Of a stretch of DNA of 64,000 nucleotides, positions 10,640 to 23,060 are shown one piece after another. Made by a program: the position numbers and the translations under genes. This DNA is from Cryptomeria japonica. Lineage: Eukaryota > Streptophyta > Pinopsida > Cupressales > Cupressaceae. The DNA lies in assembly GCF_030272615.1 (NCBI RefSeq), contig NC_081413.1, positions 553,623,136 through 553,687,135 on the forward strand, given 5' to 3'. Each line of letters begins with the position of its first letter. Within the stretch, counting starts at the first letter, position 1. A model generated the notes under the pieces. The model did not search any database, had not been told where the DNA came from, and saw only the letters and a program-made list of their open reading frames with translations.

Positions 10640-13544
10640 CGTGTCATCGGGAGTAGGATAAGCAATTTGTGAATGTCAATTTTTATGTCCACCAATGATA
10701 TCAGTCACTTTTTCTTTAACTCCTTGCTTACAATGAATCAAATGAATGAAGTAATTTGAGGACTAATATTATGTTGAAACTGTTTATTGAATGCATTGGC
10801 CAATTGTGGAAAAGAATAGATAGAATAAGGAGGAAAAGATAAATACCATTGCAAAGCTTTATCTCTAAAAGTGCAATATTTTTTTTTTGCCATGAGTCTA
10901 TGATCATGAGAGAAATCACCACACAAGGTTTGGAATATTTTCACACAAGTGAACAGGTCACCTTTTCCATTATATAATTCCATTTGGGTCATTTCCACAT
11001 TCTTAGGAGCAACCACATGAACCACATCAATAGATAGTGGGCTAACTATATCATATGTGGGGATATTGAACTTAGATTTGGTTAAAGAAGCCAATTATTT
11101 TTGTAAGGATGAGACAATTTGAGTTAGGTTATTGATAGTGGCTTAATTGGATGAGTTGGAATTGAACATGCTAGATTGTGATGGAGGTATAGTGTTGTGA
11201 TAGGTAGGTGGAGGTTGAGAATAAGGAGGTAGAACTTTATAGTATGTTGGTCAAGGGGATAGTTAGTAAACAAATGGAAGGCTCATGGAAGTTGGTATGT
11301 AAGAGTATTTATTAATAGGATTTCCCACATGACTAACATGTGTAGGATTAACATTTTTTGTAGAGTTATCCATGATAGAAGAAGTATATATACACACTAG
11401 GTAAGGATGTAGGCATAGGAGTAGAATTCTCAAGTTGTAGAAATAGAGTAACCAAGAGCTTTGACACAAAATTTTATAGGAATAATATTGGTATCAATAA
11501 CATGACCAATACCATGTAACACTTCCACACCTATCTTATCACTTTGAACCATTCTCTTCAACCCTTCAATCAAGGGGATTGCCTCACTATTTGGGTGTTC
11601 TTGACCCATCCATTGTTGAATCTCATCCAACTCATTGTCAAGATTCCACAATTGTTCACTAGTAAGCCTAGTATGTGAGTCATCCAAGCATCATGAGAAG
11701 TATGAGATGAATTGTTCTCCATAATGTTAGGTATGCCTTGTGTAAATATTGAGGCTTCACCCAAATTCCCATGGAATAGGTTATCAATGTAAGCTCACAC
11801 CCCTCAATATTTAAGCTTTGGGAAGCCATAAGCCTATAACTTCTTCTCACCAAGATGTTGGATATAGGTGAAAGGGTATCAAAATTCATGCATAAAGAAG
11901 GAGATATTGAGTCACACTATTTTTTATAATACAAGCTATATATATGGTTAAGAAATGCAATTTATTTGTAAAATGATTAACTAACTAATTGGATATTCTA
12001 AAGAAATGAGAGATGTAATAACTAAATACTTCTAAATATGAAAATAACTTGAAATAATAATCATATGTAAGCATATAAATGAAAAATTATGCAAACAACA
12101 AGTTAATTTTGTCAAAATAAATTAGGGTTTTTGTGAATTAAACCTTTAAATTTATGTTAATTAATTAGATATGCGAGTGCAAATATAGTTTTATTAAAAG
12201 CGTACAAATTAGATCTAAGAATAAAAAATTAGAATTAATACAAGTACAATGTTTGGCTCACCAAAATGTGATGGATGGGAAAATTAGGGTTCCACAAGTT
12301 AGTCCTTGTAAAATAGGAAATGACCTAACTTTCCAACAAAAACATTGAAGGAAGGGAGAACTCAATTGATCTAATGCAATAGGATTGAATGCAAATTAAG
12401 TTCTTCATCCTTTTTGTTTAGTTAAAACTGATTTGAATGTATTTTAAATGCTAAGTCTAGGATTAATGATGAAGAATTGACATAAAATAACAGAGACAAC
12501 AAGATACAAATACAAAATGTAGACAAGAGGCCAAATATGAGCAGAAGAAACATAAAAGCATCAGTGATAGAAAGTTCGACCTGAAAGCCTGACACCATGT
12601 GGCAATTTGCATTACAATCCCTTATGCCAAATGCAGATAGACTGGAATATTTTGGAATCAAGATGTTGCATAGAATCTGTTCCCTAAAGCTCATCGAAAA
12701 CTTTTGAGACCATGGCAGATTTTTCATCCCGTTCCTTAGGTTTTTGCCTCTACAAAAGTTAGATCTAATCATTATCATCTCTTCTGTCAAAATCTTTGTT
12801 TGTGGCTCCTAAATCTATCACATGTACATAGAAAGAAGGAAAATATTGTTTTTGATGGGGGTTTGGCTTAGGTCAAACCCTGAGTTTGGAATTAAATTCT
12901 TGAATTGAATTGAAATGCAATGAAAATTCTTTTGTGAAAGCTTATCTTTTGAGAATAAGGCTAGATTTGAACTTGAAATGCTTGAATTGGAAATTGATAC
13001 CTTGATGAATGTTGCATTGAAGTCTTCATGCCAAGGTTGATAATTTCATGTTGAATGTATTCATAAGTTATTGATCATGGATGCCATCACGAATGCTTAA
13101 AATTTGAACTTTAATATCTCCTTCACTACCTTGATTATTCTTGATTGCTTACTCACTTGAATTTGGAAAAGTGCAATTGAGATCTTGATAGAGAGATCAT
13201 GTATATCAAAATGAATAGGTTGGGATTTATTTTATACCTTATTGTACAAAATATATTTGAAATTTTGGGGAAAGCTAACACCAAGAATGTTTTATTGCCT
13301 TTAAGGTGTGACCATTGCAAGGTCCAAATTTGGGCCCCTTTTAGGAGGACCACGACACCTAGGGTGTCTTGGTCCTTTTAATTAGGATCCAAATTTTAAC
13401 ATGGTCTCACTCAAGTGTATAACATATTGAATCAAGGTGGGTGTGAGCATAATCAAAACAATATCAAGGCATAGGGGGTTGGAAAGTGAAAGTGAGTTCT
13501 AGGTGTAGACGAAATTGTGCAAGGCTACAATTTACGATGCTACA
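10640..13544 (-). mobile_element. Decayed Ty3/gypsy fragment: gag relic plus LTR
   Basis: Minus-strand pieces at about 10738-11889 read as a plant gypsy Gag: MTQMELYNGKGDLFTCVKIF, FRDKALQWYLSFPPYSIYSF and PQLANAFNKQFQHNISPQIT match the Retrotrans_gag core. A region at about 12250-13544 is its LTR, ending on the right in TGCTACA (TGTAGCATCGTAAATT on the minus strand). The LTR is related to the one ending at 27875. Pol was not found and the gag frame is broken several times. It is an old, truncated copy, and it abuts PPR-gene sequence on its right, which it appears to have interrupted. Confidence 0.7.
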
Positions 13545-13559
13545 CACATCTACCAAAAA

Positions 13560-14370
13560 ATTTCCAATTATGGTACTTGACAAAAATCCACCCTCATCAT
13601 GCTTTGATGGATGTCCATGCCTTGTTTTGGAGCTCCCATTTTATCACAAGTATGGAGGGTGCTGACAAAGGTTGTTGAATATGATTTACACCTGCCAATT
13701 GCGTTTGTTTGAATGTTTATAAGGCTTTTTCAATAAATCCTTGTTGTGCTTATCGTGCAATCATTGTAAGCCATGAGACCACATCTTTTTCCAAGAATAC
13801 TATCGTGCTTTGTCTATTCTTTGATGGATGTTCATACCCTATTTTCAAATATTCTATTTTGACACAGGCATGGAGGATGCTAGCGAAGATTGTTAAATTT
13901 GGCTTTATGCCTGCAAATTGCATTTTCTTGGAAGTTTATAAAGCCTTTTCAATGAATCCATTATGTGCATATCATGTAATCATGGAAGTTTAGGAGACCA
14001 TATTTCTTTCTATAATTTTGTCAAATAGTTTGCTTCCCTTGTCACTGCTTCCACACTTTGCATACATGTCTACAGAGAATTTCCAACTATAACATCTGAC
14101 AAAAGCCCCCTTCCAATATGCTTTGGTTGATGTCCATACCCTATTCCAAAGCTTCCATTTTGGTATAGGTAGGGAGTATGCTCGCAAAAGTTGTAGAATT
14201 TGGCATTACCTTGCCAATTGTATTTCCTTGATATCCTCTAATTATTGTAGTCTATGAGAACACATTTCCTTGAGGCATTCTATCAAACAAGTCATGTTCC
14301 TTGTCTATCCTTCCACATTTTGCATACATGTCTACCATGGTCGTTGCAACTACATCATCTGTTTCTATGT
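13560..14370 (-). pseudogene. PPR-protein gene relic
   Basis: The minus strand encodes broken pieces of a plant PLS/DYW-type pentatricopeptide-repeat protein. GAPKQGMDIHQSMM reads from about 13650 to 13600, VDMYAKCGSSDKGSKLFDKI from about 14080 to 14010, and VDMYAKCGRIDKEHDLFDRM from about 14330 to 14270. Such proteins bind organellar RNA for editing or processing. Here the repeats are separated by frameshifts and stops and no start or C-terminal domain is found, so it is dead. Several PPR units of similar sequence (GATGTCCATACCCTATTC and relatives) are repeated about every 250-300 bases. Confidence 0.75.
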
Positions 14371-14879
14371 AAATTTTGTAAGTAGATAACTACAAAGAAG
14401 ATAAAACAAAAAAATTACAAATTAGAAGAAGAAAATAAATAAAATATTAAAAGTAGATGAACATAGTAAAGAACATCTTGTTCAATAGATTAAGATGAAC
14501 ATATTGAAGAACATCATTTTTAAACTTGACTATTTATCTGATCATCTACCAAAAGTAAGGCTTCAAAGAATTTGATTTTTGAGAAAATAATCTAGATTGA
14601 ACAAACTAACAAAAATCTTAGAATATTCATCCCCCCTCAAAAAATTGCCATCATTTTCCTACAGATGTTATATTATTTTTCTTTACCTTGAGCCGCAACA
14701 ACGATTTGTTGCCAAAAAATGGTGGGAAAGAAGGAAAAAAATGGCCAATAGAATGGAAAAAAAGGAAAGACGACATTAATTTCCTAGCGTGAGACATGCT
14801 TCTAGTGGGGAGCTCCCTCACAAGGAATAACCTATCAGATAATTAATTAATTAATTAAGATGACCGATTAAAAGTAAAT
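14371..14879. other. AT-rich spacer, no gene seen
   Basis: No domain-bearing frame, RNA gene or clear repeat boundary is visible. A short plus-strand frame at 14597-14779 has a Lys/Arg-rich end and looks like chance. Confidence 0.5.
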
Positions 14880-17340
14880 ACCTATTTTTTATTTTTTTAA
14901 AACCATTTTAAATAGATATTTATGTTTATGATTTTAAGTTAATCATAAAAAATAAAACTTAGAGCTTCAATTTTAAATACTTCATTTTTTAATTGATTTT
15001 AAATAATTGATTTTTTAATTGATTTTCAATATTAAAACTAAATTCATGCTATACTACAAATTATTATGTAGAATACATTAGAATAAGAAAGATTTCTCTT
15101 TCTCAGTCATGGCTTGATTTGAGTTTAAAATATTTGCATAATTTTAATTTATACATTTGAGGTGGACAATGAATCTTAACCCCTATATAAACTAGCATTT
15201 GTCATGGATTGATAAATTCACTTTTGAATGATTTCACACGAGTGGACTATACAAGTTAACATTTGCACAGTATAATAGGTGGGACATTCTTCCAAATTTA
15301 ACCATGTGCAACCTAACATCTTGGGTGAACTATAGAATTTAATTCATGGATGATGTGTCTACATTGTTTTATCCTTCCTTGAGCTAAACATTAGAGACTT
15401 TACCTTTTGTAATTAGAAAAAAGTAAACTAACACATTCGTCATAGAATTTGACGAATATTGAGATTGAAACTTCATACTCTTCTCAACATTAACTTGAGA
15501 TTCCTTTTTTCTTATGGACTAGAAGAACTATTTTTTGTTATAAGGTGATTTGATCTATCCATTCTTGTTAGGAAATTACTAGGTTGATCAAACTATTTCC
15601 AACATTTAGCTCTATGAGAGAAAAATTATATACAACTTTACAAAATAAGAATAATACAAAGATTAAAAAAATTATCACAAGATCATACAAGATATACCTT
15701 GGGAAAGCCCCCATAAGGGAAAAACACAACTACCAAAAGTATCCACACTCAATGTATTATCTAGCAATGAAACATTGCAATGCATGCTCCAAACATAAAC
15801 CTCCTCTCATGCATCATCCATGTGTCCAAGCATAATGGACAATCAATAAAACATCATATGCCATGCTTCACATATGCACTCTACAAGAGAGATCAATTCA
15901 AATCATAGTCAACCTTAATCACTAAACATGTACTTTATTTTTATAAATTCAAACTCATACAAAACCACCAAGTGGTATTGGCTCAACCATGTGTTCCAAA
16001 ATAATGAGAGTACAAAATCATTGACCCTATTATTTACATTTTGGCACTAAAATTTTTTCAGTATTAAATATATTTTCAATGTACAACCCACACATAAATT
16101 ATCTAACCAATGTTACAACACATCTTTACAAGTGAATCCCCAAAAATATTTAATGTGGCTAAACAAATCTCAAAAAATGCACCAAAATAAATATCTATTT
16201 CACATGATTAAAATAATTATTTTCTTACAGTACAAGGTGTGCAACACCCTTTTTCCTAACAATTCTAGACTTTCCACTTGGAAAGACACATTGCTCTCTT
16301 GTGTTGACATTTTTTTGCCTATTAAAATTATGTTAGTCATTGTCGCAGTCTTTATGATGTATTCTCTTAAATCCGTATGCTTTTTCTTGTCTTCAATGAA
16401 AAAATAATGAGGACCATCCTTTAGAGTGGCTTAGAGGCTAAGAAGAATACTTCTCTTGTAGCATGGGACTCTCTTTGTTCTTCTAAGAAGCAAGTTGACC
16501 TATCAAAATGGACTTGCTTCAACATGTGGTCTAGTTAAAATTTTGGCTAATACTTTGGTGCAAGAAGATCACATTCCTAAAGATATTAAACTTGTTACAA
16601 CTTTGGAAGATTATGATAGTGAATGAGGCTCTTGGGATGTGAGAGGGGCATCTCTTTGCATGCGTTAGTGGATTTTTAAAATGAATAGATTAGGTAGTAT
16701 TCATGGTTCATTGGATCGTTTTGATAGGGCTTTAATCAAGCACAATATTGACACTTGTGAATGCATTTTAGATCAAGCAAAAGAAGTTATCAATTCTACT
16801 TTATTTCATTTCATGTGACAATTGTTAGAGGATGTGTTCGAGTCAGTCATGAGGTTTTGCATGTATAGGCTATTTGGACCAATTCTAAAGAGAGTAACTG
16901 ACTTGGAAGGCTTCCTCCTTATAACAATTGACTTGGTTCTTTCATCCTAGTACTTTGTATAAAGACCATTGCTTTATGGATTTTGTTCATCTACTAATCA
17001 AAATTTTTATTATTATTTATAAATATTAAATATTTTCAAATTACATATCTCTCAACGTAGTTAAGGATTTCAAAATATAGATATTCTAGTTAACACAACA
17101 ACAAACACTTTTGTCTATGCAACATACAAAATGCACTTTTGACTATGATTATTAATTAATTAAAAATTAAAATACAATACGTTTTTTATTTTTAATTAAT
17201 TATACTTATGATCAAATGTACATCCTGTATACTGCAAAAACATTTCCGAAAAAAACTATGTAATTGAATCCATTCTGTCAGCTAGATGGACATTGCCAAT
17301 ACTCAACTTGTTTATTAATTACAAATTAGAATACAATGAA
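14880..17340. repeat. Dispersed locus repeat, block Y
   Basis: The left part (TTTATGTTTATGATTTTAAG, ATTCATGCTATACTACAAATTATTATG) matches block Z at 30120-30330. The middle (GACAATGAATCTTAACCCC, TAGCATTTGTCATGGATTG) matches block X at 2820. The right part (ATTATTATTTATAAATATTA, ACATATCTCTCAACGTAG) matches block Z at 33070-33130. Block Z leads directly into P450 B, but after block Y no P450 coding sequence is found. Y is therefore a P450-flank copy that lost, or never had, its gene. Confidence 0.7.
16440..16960 (+). pseudogene. Coding relic of unknown family inside block Y
   Basis: One plus-strand frame reads MNRLGSIHGSLDRFDRALIK, HNIDTCECILDQAKEVINST and, after one stop, QLLEDVFESVMRFCMYRLFG and PILKRVTDLEGF. 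Upstream, ILANTLVQEDHIPKDIKLVT is in the same style. Block X lacks most of this part (its sequence jumps at about 4110) and keeps only a decayed form of the end. I do not recognise the family. It may be a degraded host protein or retroelement gag fragment. Confidence 0.4.
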
Positions 17341-17399
17341 TTTTTCCCGTTTTGCTAACTACTCTATCGAATAGTTAGCATGCGCTGCATTTTGTTTAC

Positions 17400-17640
17400 C
17401 AGCGGAATAACAACCAACATTATTTGATAAAATTCTTTGGTCCAAATAACATTTGGTTGAAAGTTTCTCAATCCTTTTAAACGAATCCATTTGGTCCTTG
17501 TCTGAGATCATTTCATTTCATAACTCATTCCTTATGATGACATCTGCTCGAGGAATTCTGTGCGCTCTCCCTTCCGCTTTGATGAATGTCCATGTCTCTT
17601 GCATATACTGCAATCATTGAATTCGATGAGAGAAAATAAT
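17400..17640 (-). pseudogene. Probable PPR-gene fragment, left of nested copia LTR
   Basis: Sequence such as GCTTTGATGAATGTCCATGT is the complement of the DIHQS motif found in the PPR relic at 13.6-14.4 kb. GCAATCATTGAATTCGATGAGAG parallels the GCAATCATTG..CATGAGACC found there. The relic resumes right of the nested elements at about 21270. Coding continuity is lost. Confidence 0.45.
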
Positions 17641-18146
17641 TTTCATAAAACCCGATCCATTATCTTCAACAAAAGTCATTTATTGCTAATTATATTTGTA
17701 CTAACAAGGTCATATTGAGTTGCAAAGATTTAGTTTGTCGAAGCTTTGAGATCATATTATACGTCTTAGCATCAAGGAGGAGTATGTTGACGTGTGATGC
17801 ATGAGCCTCACCGCTATGCACTGCCATGCTACAGTTGTAATTTTAAACTGTTAGATTAGAAAGATCAGTTTGTCTTAGATTAGTTTTTGATTTGTCAATT
17901 GTAATGTTTGCCATTAATGTAGAGAACATGCAAAATAAAATCTCTATAATTAACAAAGTTAATTGCAGTTATCGTGTGAGACTACGAGTTGTTTCTAAGA
18001 GATTGTGCATCAATTGTATGCATGAAATATTCTAGTATATAATAGTTGCCTCACTATTATTTTAGGGTACACAAAGATGTACGTCCGAGAAAGACTTTTG
18101 AGATGTAATCAATTTTGAATGATTGAATAAAAGTTTCTTTTGTGTG

Positions 18147-21100
18147 TTTATTGATAGAGGTGGATGGATTCGATCAATATCATATATTGAAACACAAATA
18201 CATAGAAAGAAACAAAATATATAAACAAATAAATTCAATCAATTCTTCCATGTGCTACAACACATTTTCATTAATAACTTGAATCCATTACATCTGCCTC
18301 CTTAAATAGAGATCTTTGGACAATTCTAGAAACATCTTAGGCCAAGTCTGACCTTACAAAACATTAAATATTTTGCCTTTCTAGAAAATTCTATTCAAAT
18401 AATCATCAGGGTGGGAAAAATTACATATCCCAACACCCCCCCTTAATTTCGACCATCAATACTATGGCATTCTCAATTTCCTTTGGTCTTGACTGTTGTC
18501 TTCTTTTACCTCTTTCTAATGTCCACAACCAAGTTTCCTAACTTCAAATCCTTTTCCTTGCTTGATGCCTTTCTATAATTCTTCTCCCACTATTGCGACA
18601 GTTCTTCAAAACTTGAATTTAGAACTTCCTAGAATCTTGCCATCTATAGACTTCTTCCCAAATAATTTCCTTTCACTTGAAACATTTGTTATGCCTCTTG
18701 AAAACTTTGATTGATTGCTATCAACTTTCCCATGCAAAATTTTATACTTAAATGAATTCTTGATCATACCTGTAATTTTTTGCCAACTGGATCCAAAGCT
18801 CCATCCACAATCCATTTTCATACCTGTCATATATTCATTATTTGATTCTCTATTCCAACACCTCTTTTCACAATGATTTCTCAAACCACAAATACTACAC
18901 AAAAGTAGATCCCAACATCTATCCTTTGTATGTCCTTTCCTATTACAATGTGAACACTGCATAGTCTTGATTTCTTGAATTGATTCACTTGAACCTATAG
19001 CGCATGTACTCATCTTTCCTTTACCTATAGAATATCCAAGACCTTCATATTTTGGCCTCCTTGGTTTCTCAATCAGATTCTTCATACCTTGTTCATGCTT
19101 TCCTAGACCTTTAGCTTTGTAGATCGCATTCGTTTCATGATTTTCAGACCAAGATTCATTTCATTGCCATTGCATTGTATAACATTATCATTTTCTTTTT
19201 CACAATCTTTATCACAAACTTCTTCAGCAAAAACACACTTATCAAATTACGAATTCAAATCTTTTGCATTCCATGAAACATTGCATACCAATGCCTTAGA
19301 CTTCAAACATTCATTCTCATCTTTCAATGTTTTGATTTCCTTCAATTGTAAATTATTTTGTTCTTCTAATCTCTTAATATTTTCTTCCAAATCTTCATTC
19401 TTTTTTTTGACCTCATCAAACAACTTTAACTTTTCTTCTAACTCTTTATTCTTCTCATCAAATTTAATTATTTCCTTCAAATGCAAAATATGATCTTCTT
19501 TCAACCAAGTTAACTTTTCCTCTAGCTCTTCAATTTTCTCTTTATAATCACTATATTTTTTTGCTTTTATCCATATTTTACTTTTCTTCACTTCTATTAA
19601 TTCTTCTTCTAAATGATCTATCTCAAAAATTAAATTTGCATTTTCCTTCAACACTCTTTCACCTAATTTTCCCATTGAATCAAACAATTTCTCATAAGCT
19701 AAATACCAAAACAACAATTTGACTTTAATAAATTCTCTTCCTTTTATTGCAAACCCTAACAATTAATCAATTACTTATGTTTAAACAACACTTGAATTCT
19801 CCAAATCCCATATGCCTTGGACAATCTCTGATTTGATAATCTTCACAAATTGGGAACTAATAGATAATGATCTCTCTTCAAAGAGGCACCAATTTCATCG
19901 ACATTAGTAAATTCCTCTGACAAGAGTTATTCACTTCCTTACTAATATCAATTTAAATTAAAATTTACGTCTTCAAAATATAACATGTCTCCTGTCTTCT
20001 TGTCTCGTTGGCTTTGCTTGATTGCTTATTTATGTCTGGACAACAATCCTTGTTCATGTATCAAAGATTAACAACCACACATATGGTCTTCATCCCCAAA
20101 CCACTCACTTCCATCTCGAATAAAAAATCTTACATAAGACAACTATAAATGATTTTTCAAATGCAATAATATTTCTAGCACTCACCTTGCAGATACCATT
20201 GTCTAATCAAAGCTTTGACTTCTAGAGCTTCTTCTTTTATGACACCATCAATTCCTCCAACGATCTCTTCAAACTGTAAACACAATCTGTGATACTCCTT
20301 TAGCTGTGGTTCCCTTTGTTCCTTTATGGCATCTTCTTCAATAATTTACCCTTACGCTCTTTGGCTGAGAATCCTTCAATCTGCGATTTGATCACTTTGT
20401 TTTGGCAAGGCTTTCCAATTTATACGACAATCAAACTCTACAACAGGGTTTGTAATGACTTATACCTTGTCTGATGACTTCCCTTTTCAGTTTACAGCGA
20501 TCTCTAACAACTGTGGCCTTACAATGTGATTTATTTGCAATTTTTCTTTGGACCCGATGCCTCTTCAATGCTTTGTTGTGTGATTGGGCTATCTCTAGCC
20601 TCTACCAGCTCCTGGCAACAATAACAATCTCATTTTTAAAATTGCTACAAACCTTAGATAGGCTTCTTCATTTGGTGTGATTTGCAATCATCAATTAGAC
20701 TTATGGGATTCACTTTCATTCGATCATCAGTATCTTCAATCATCAACGATCTTGATAATCTTTTGTCTTTTTTGCGGGGTCAATATTGGATGAACAACTT
20801 TGATATCTCCAACCAGAGATCATGGGGAGGCTTCAATGTTCTCGTTAAACCCTTAACCTTGCTCTGATACCACTTTGATAGGGGTGGATGGATTGGATCA
20901 ATACAATATATTGAAACACAAACACATAGATAGACACAAAAAATATAAACAAATAAATTCAATCAATTCTTCCATGTGCTAAGGCACATTTTTCATTTAT
21001 AACTTGAATCCATTACATCCATCTCACTTGATGCTAAAACCATTACATTTTCCTCCTTAACTAGAGGTCTTTGGACAATTCTATAAACATCTTAGGCCTT

Positions 21101-21197
21101 TAGGCCAACCTTACAAAATATTAAATATTTTGCCCTTGTAGAAAATTTTGTTCAAATAATCATCGGGGTGAGAGAAATTACATATCTCAACATTTAT
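18147..21197 (-). mobile_element. Gag-only LTR retrotransposon (TR-GAG-like)
   Basis: A complete small element (18152-21192, 3041 bp) has LTRs at 18152-18435 (284 bp) and 20876-21192 (317 bp). The LTRs run TGTTGGGATATG...TATCA on the minus strand, and the TTTAT target duplication lies at 18147-18151 and 21193-21197. The minus-strand primer-binding site TGGTATCAGAGC (initiator tRNA-Met) lies at 20861-20872, three bases inside the right LTR. A polypurine tract (AAGGGGGGG) lies at 18436-18450. Only gag-like coding is present and no protease, RT or integrase was found, so it must have moved with help from another element. The LTRs differ by roughly 10% plus an indel, so the insertion is old; the coding part is broken a few times. 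Confidence 0.85.
18606..19762 (-). mobile_element. Gag-like region of the 3-kb element: coiled coil and two CCHC knuckles
   Basis: The upstream half (about 19762-19247) encodes a long Glu/Lys/Leu heptad coiled coil, for example KIEELEEKLTWLKEDHI and LEENIKRLEEQNNLQLKEIK. The downstream half (about 19085-18606) has two adjacent CCHC zinc knuckles, CSHCNRKGHTKDRC and CSICGLRNHCEKRC, each spaced C-x2-C-x4-H-x4-C. Zinc knuckles bind RNA in Gag. The long coiled coil is unusual for a copia Gag and may support particle assembly. This is a fossil region with some interruptions. Confidence 0.7.
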
Positions 21198-21269
21198 TTT
21201 TTGTGTTATATTTTCTCTATTTTTCGCTTGTCTCTGCTCTGCCTAGCAGAAGGTTTCCACAACACCTTG

Positions 21270-21870
21270 TAAACAAGTCTATTTTGTGAAAACCCCTGTG
21301 ATTATTGCACTATGAGAAGACATTTTTTTCAGGCATTCTTTTTTAAAAGTTTATATCTTTAGTGCCGAAAATGTGGGTTACCGTTTTACAAATGCCATTT
21401 CCAAAATTTATAAAAAATTTCAATGCATTTTAATGCAAAACCTACAATTATTACATTTCATTCTTTGAAACAACAATCTTTGAAGAATTTTATCAAATAA
21501 TCCATGTACTTTTCTTATGTTCCTATGCATTGCATGCATGTCTTCCCATGCAATACTACTTTTATCACTTTTCAAGACTAAGTGTGAGGAAAGTGTAGAG
21601 TTGGCTCTGCACCAGCCAATTACATCTGCTTGGAAGTTCCTAGAATCTACTCAACAAACTCATCCTATGTGATCCTGCAACTATGGCATAGCATGTGGAT
21701 GCTAGTAGTCCTCTTCCAAATCCTTTTCAACAAATCATTTTAAGCATATTATGAAACTACTTTTCCTTCAACACGAGCATGAGAATAATGGTGAGTGTTG
21801 TAGAATACTCCAACTTTCCAATGCAAAAGTTTAGAATTTGAATGCTAGGAAAATAGGGCAACTAGCTCTA
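21270..21870 (-). pseudogene. Probable PPR-gene fragment, right of nested copia LTR
   Basis: GATTATTGCACTATGAGAAG, ACATTTTTTTCAGGCATTC and CAATTACATCTGCTTGGAAG resemble the complement of PPR units seen at 13.6-14.4 kb (CATGAGACCACAT, GCCAATTG, TTGGAAGTTTATA). The relic is heavily decayed and probably the continuation of 17400-17640. Confidence 0.35.
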
Positions 21871-22253
21871 ACTAGAGAGAATGACTGTAAAGAACATACA
21901 ATGAATCCAGAATCTCTTCAAAGATTGGCGTATTATCTAGAGTCATAAGGGGTGGAAGTCACACCATAGGGACTAAATAGAGAAAATAGGCACATACCAG
22001 AAATGAGACCAACACAATAAAATGTTCAATCTAAAATATATACATGGTAGGGGATGCCTACCTCAAAGCCAAATTTTGATGGTCAAGCAAATCCATTGAT
22101 AGTTTCAGGAAAATAGATGCCATTGTGGAATATTGAAAGACAACTATGAAGCACCTGTGAAATCAATTGTAAGCTTGCTCCTTGAACATTAGTCCTGAAA
22201 TTTTCTACATCTGTATCTTCCCTAGGTGAGGCGACATGTCCAAATAACCATTC

Positions 22254-23060
22254 TGTTGGCAATTGACACTCATTGGATTCATATGTTGTCATTAATGACA
22301 ACATGGCAACATAGCTACTTGGCAACAAGATTCATAAGGAAGCTTACACCAGCACCGACACTGGTACTAGCATCCAACACTTCAATGAAGCCAACATCAG
22401 GCTTGGACCCGAAGGAATTTTTATTTGTAAAATCATTTTATTGTATAAAGCCGACATTGTATATCTTTTGTAATACATTGTAAGCTGACATAAGGCTTAT
22501 TGTTTGGAAGGGTATATAGGTCAGTCTGCTAGGTCATTTTGTATATGGTGACATAGGAGGATATAGCAGAATTGTATAATGCAAAGTATATGTATGTAGA
22601 TCATTTGTATGCGAATGTTATATCATGCAATGATCTGTAGATAGTTTGGAAAGCATTCTTGGAGGAGAAAAGATATCGGTAGAAGTGTTCAGGGTTTATG
22701 ATTTGGTACAAAGCAGAACTATAACTGGAACTCTTTTTGGCATAGCAGATGCATTTTGTGAGTTCATTATTACTATTTCATTTTAGAAGAAGCTTGTAGT
22801 CAATGAGACTCTTTTTGTGGTGAGTAGTGTGCTCTAGGCAGTGTGCCTTCCTGCATGTGCAGGCCCCCATTTTATGTAATATCCTTTCATATGACCAGTG
22901 AACTGATATTGTGGGTCACAAATCCCATCGTGGTTTTTCCTCTTTGAGGTTTTCCATGTATAAATTTTGTGTGTTATGGTGTTCATTTATGTGGATGGTT
23001 TATTTTCTTCAAGTTATATGTTTCTTCATTTACCGATTTATATGTGTATGTTATAAAAGG
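22254..23060 (+). mobile_element. Copia-type LTR fragment
   Basis: It starts TGTTGGCAATTG and contains CATCGTGGTTTTTCCTC with TTTTCCATGTATAAATTTTG near 22927-22970. That is the conserved U5-side motif of many plant copia LTRs, and the same motif is at about 26310-26350. The right end is not sharp and no target duplication was found. It is an old LTR piece. Confidence 0.5.

Larger units (their letters stand above)
17785..21260 (+). mobile_element. Copia-type 3' LTR, split by a younger insertion
   Basis: A polypurine tract, CATCAAGGAGGAGTA (17770-17784), is followed by TGTTGACGTG at 17785, the usual start of a plant copia 3' LTR. The LTR body (TGTAATCAATTTTGAATGATTG, AATAAAAG) runs to 18151 and resumes after the inserted element at 21198, ending near TTTCCACAACA at about 21260. 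Without the insert it would be about 430 bp, a normal size. Only a short piece of internal region remains on its left. It is a fossil fragment inserted in PPR-like sequence. Confidence 0.65.

Noticed and set aside
19137-19493. Plus-strand 118-residue Ser/Phe-rich frame
   Set aside because: Shadow of the minus-strand coiled-coil Gag-like region.
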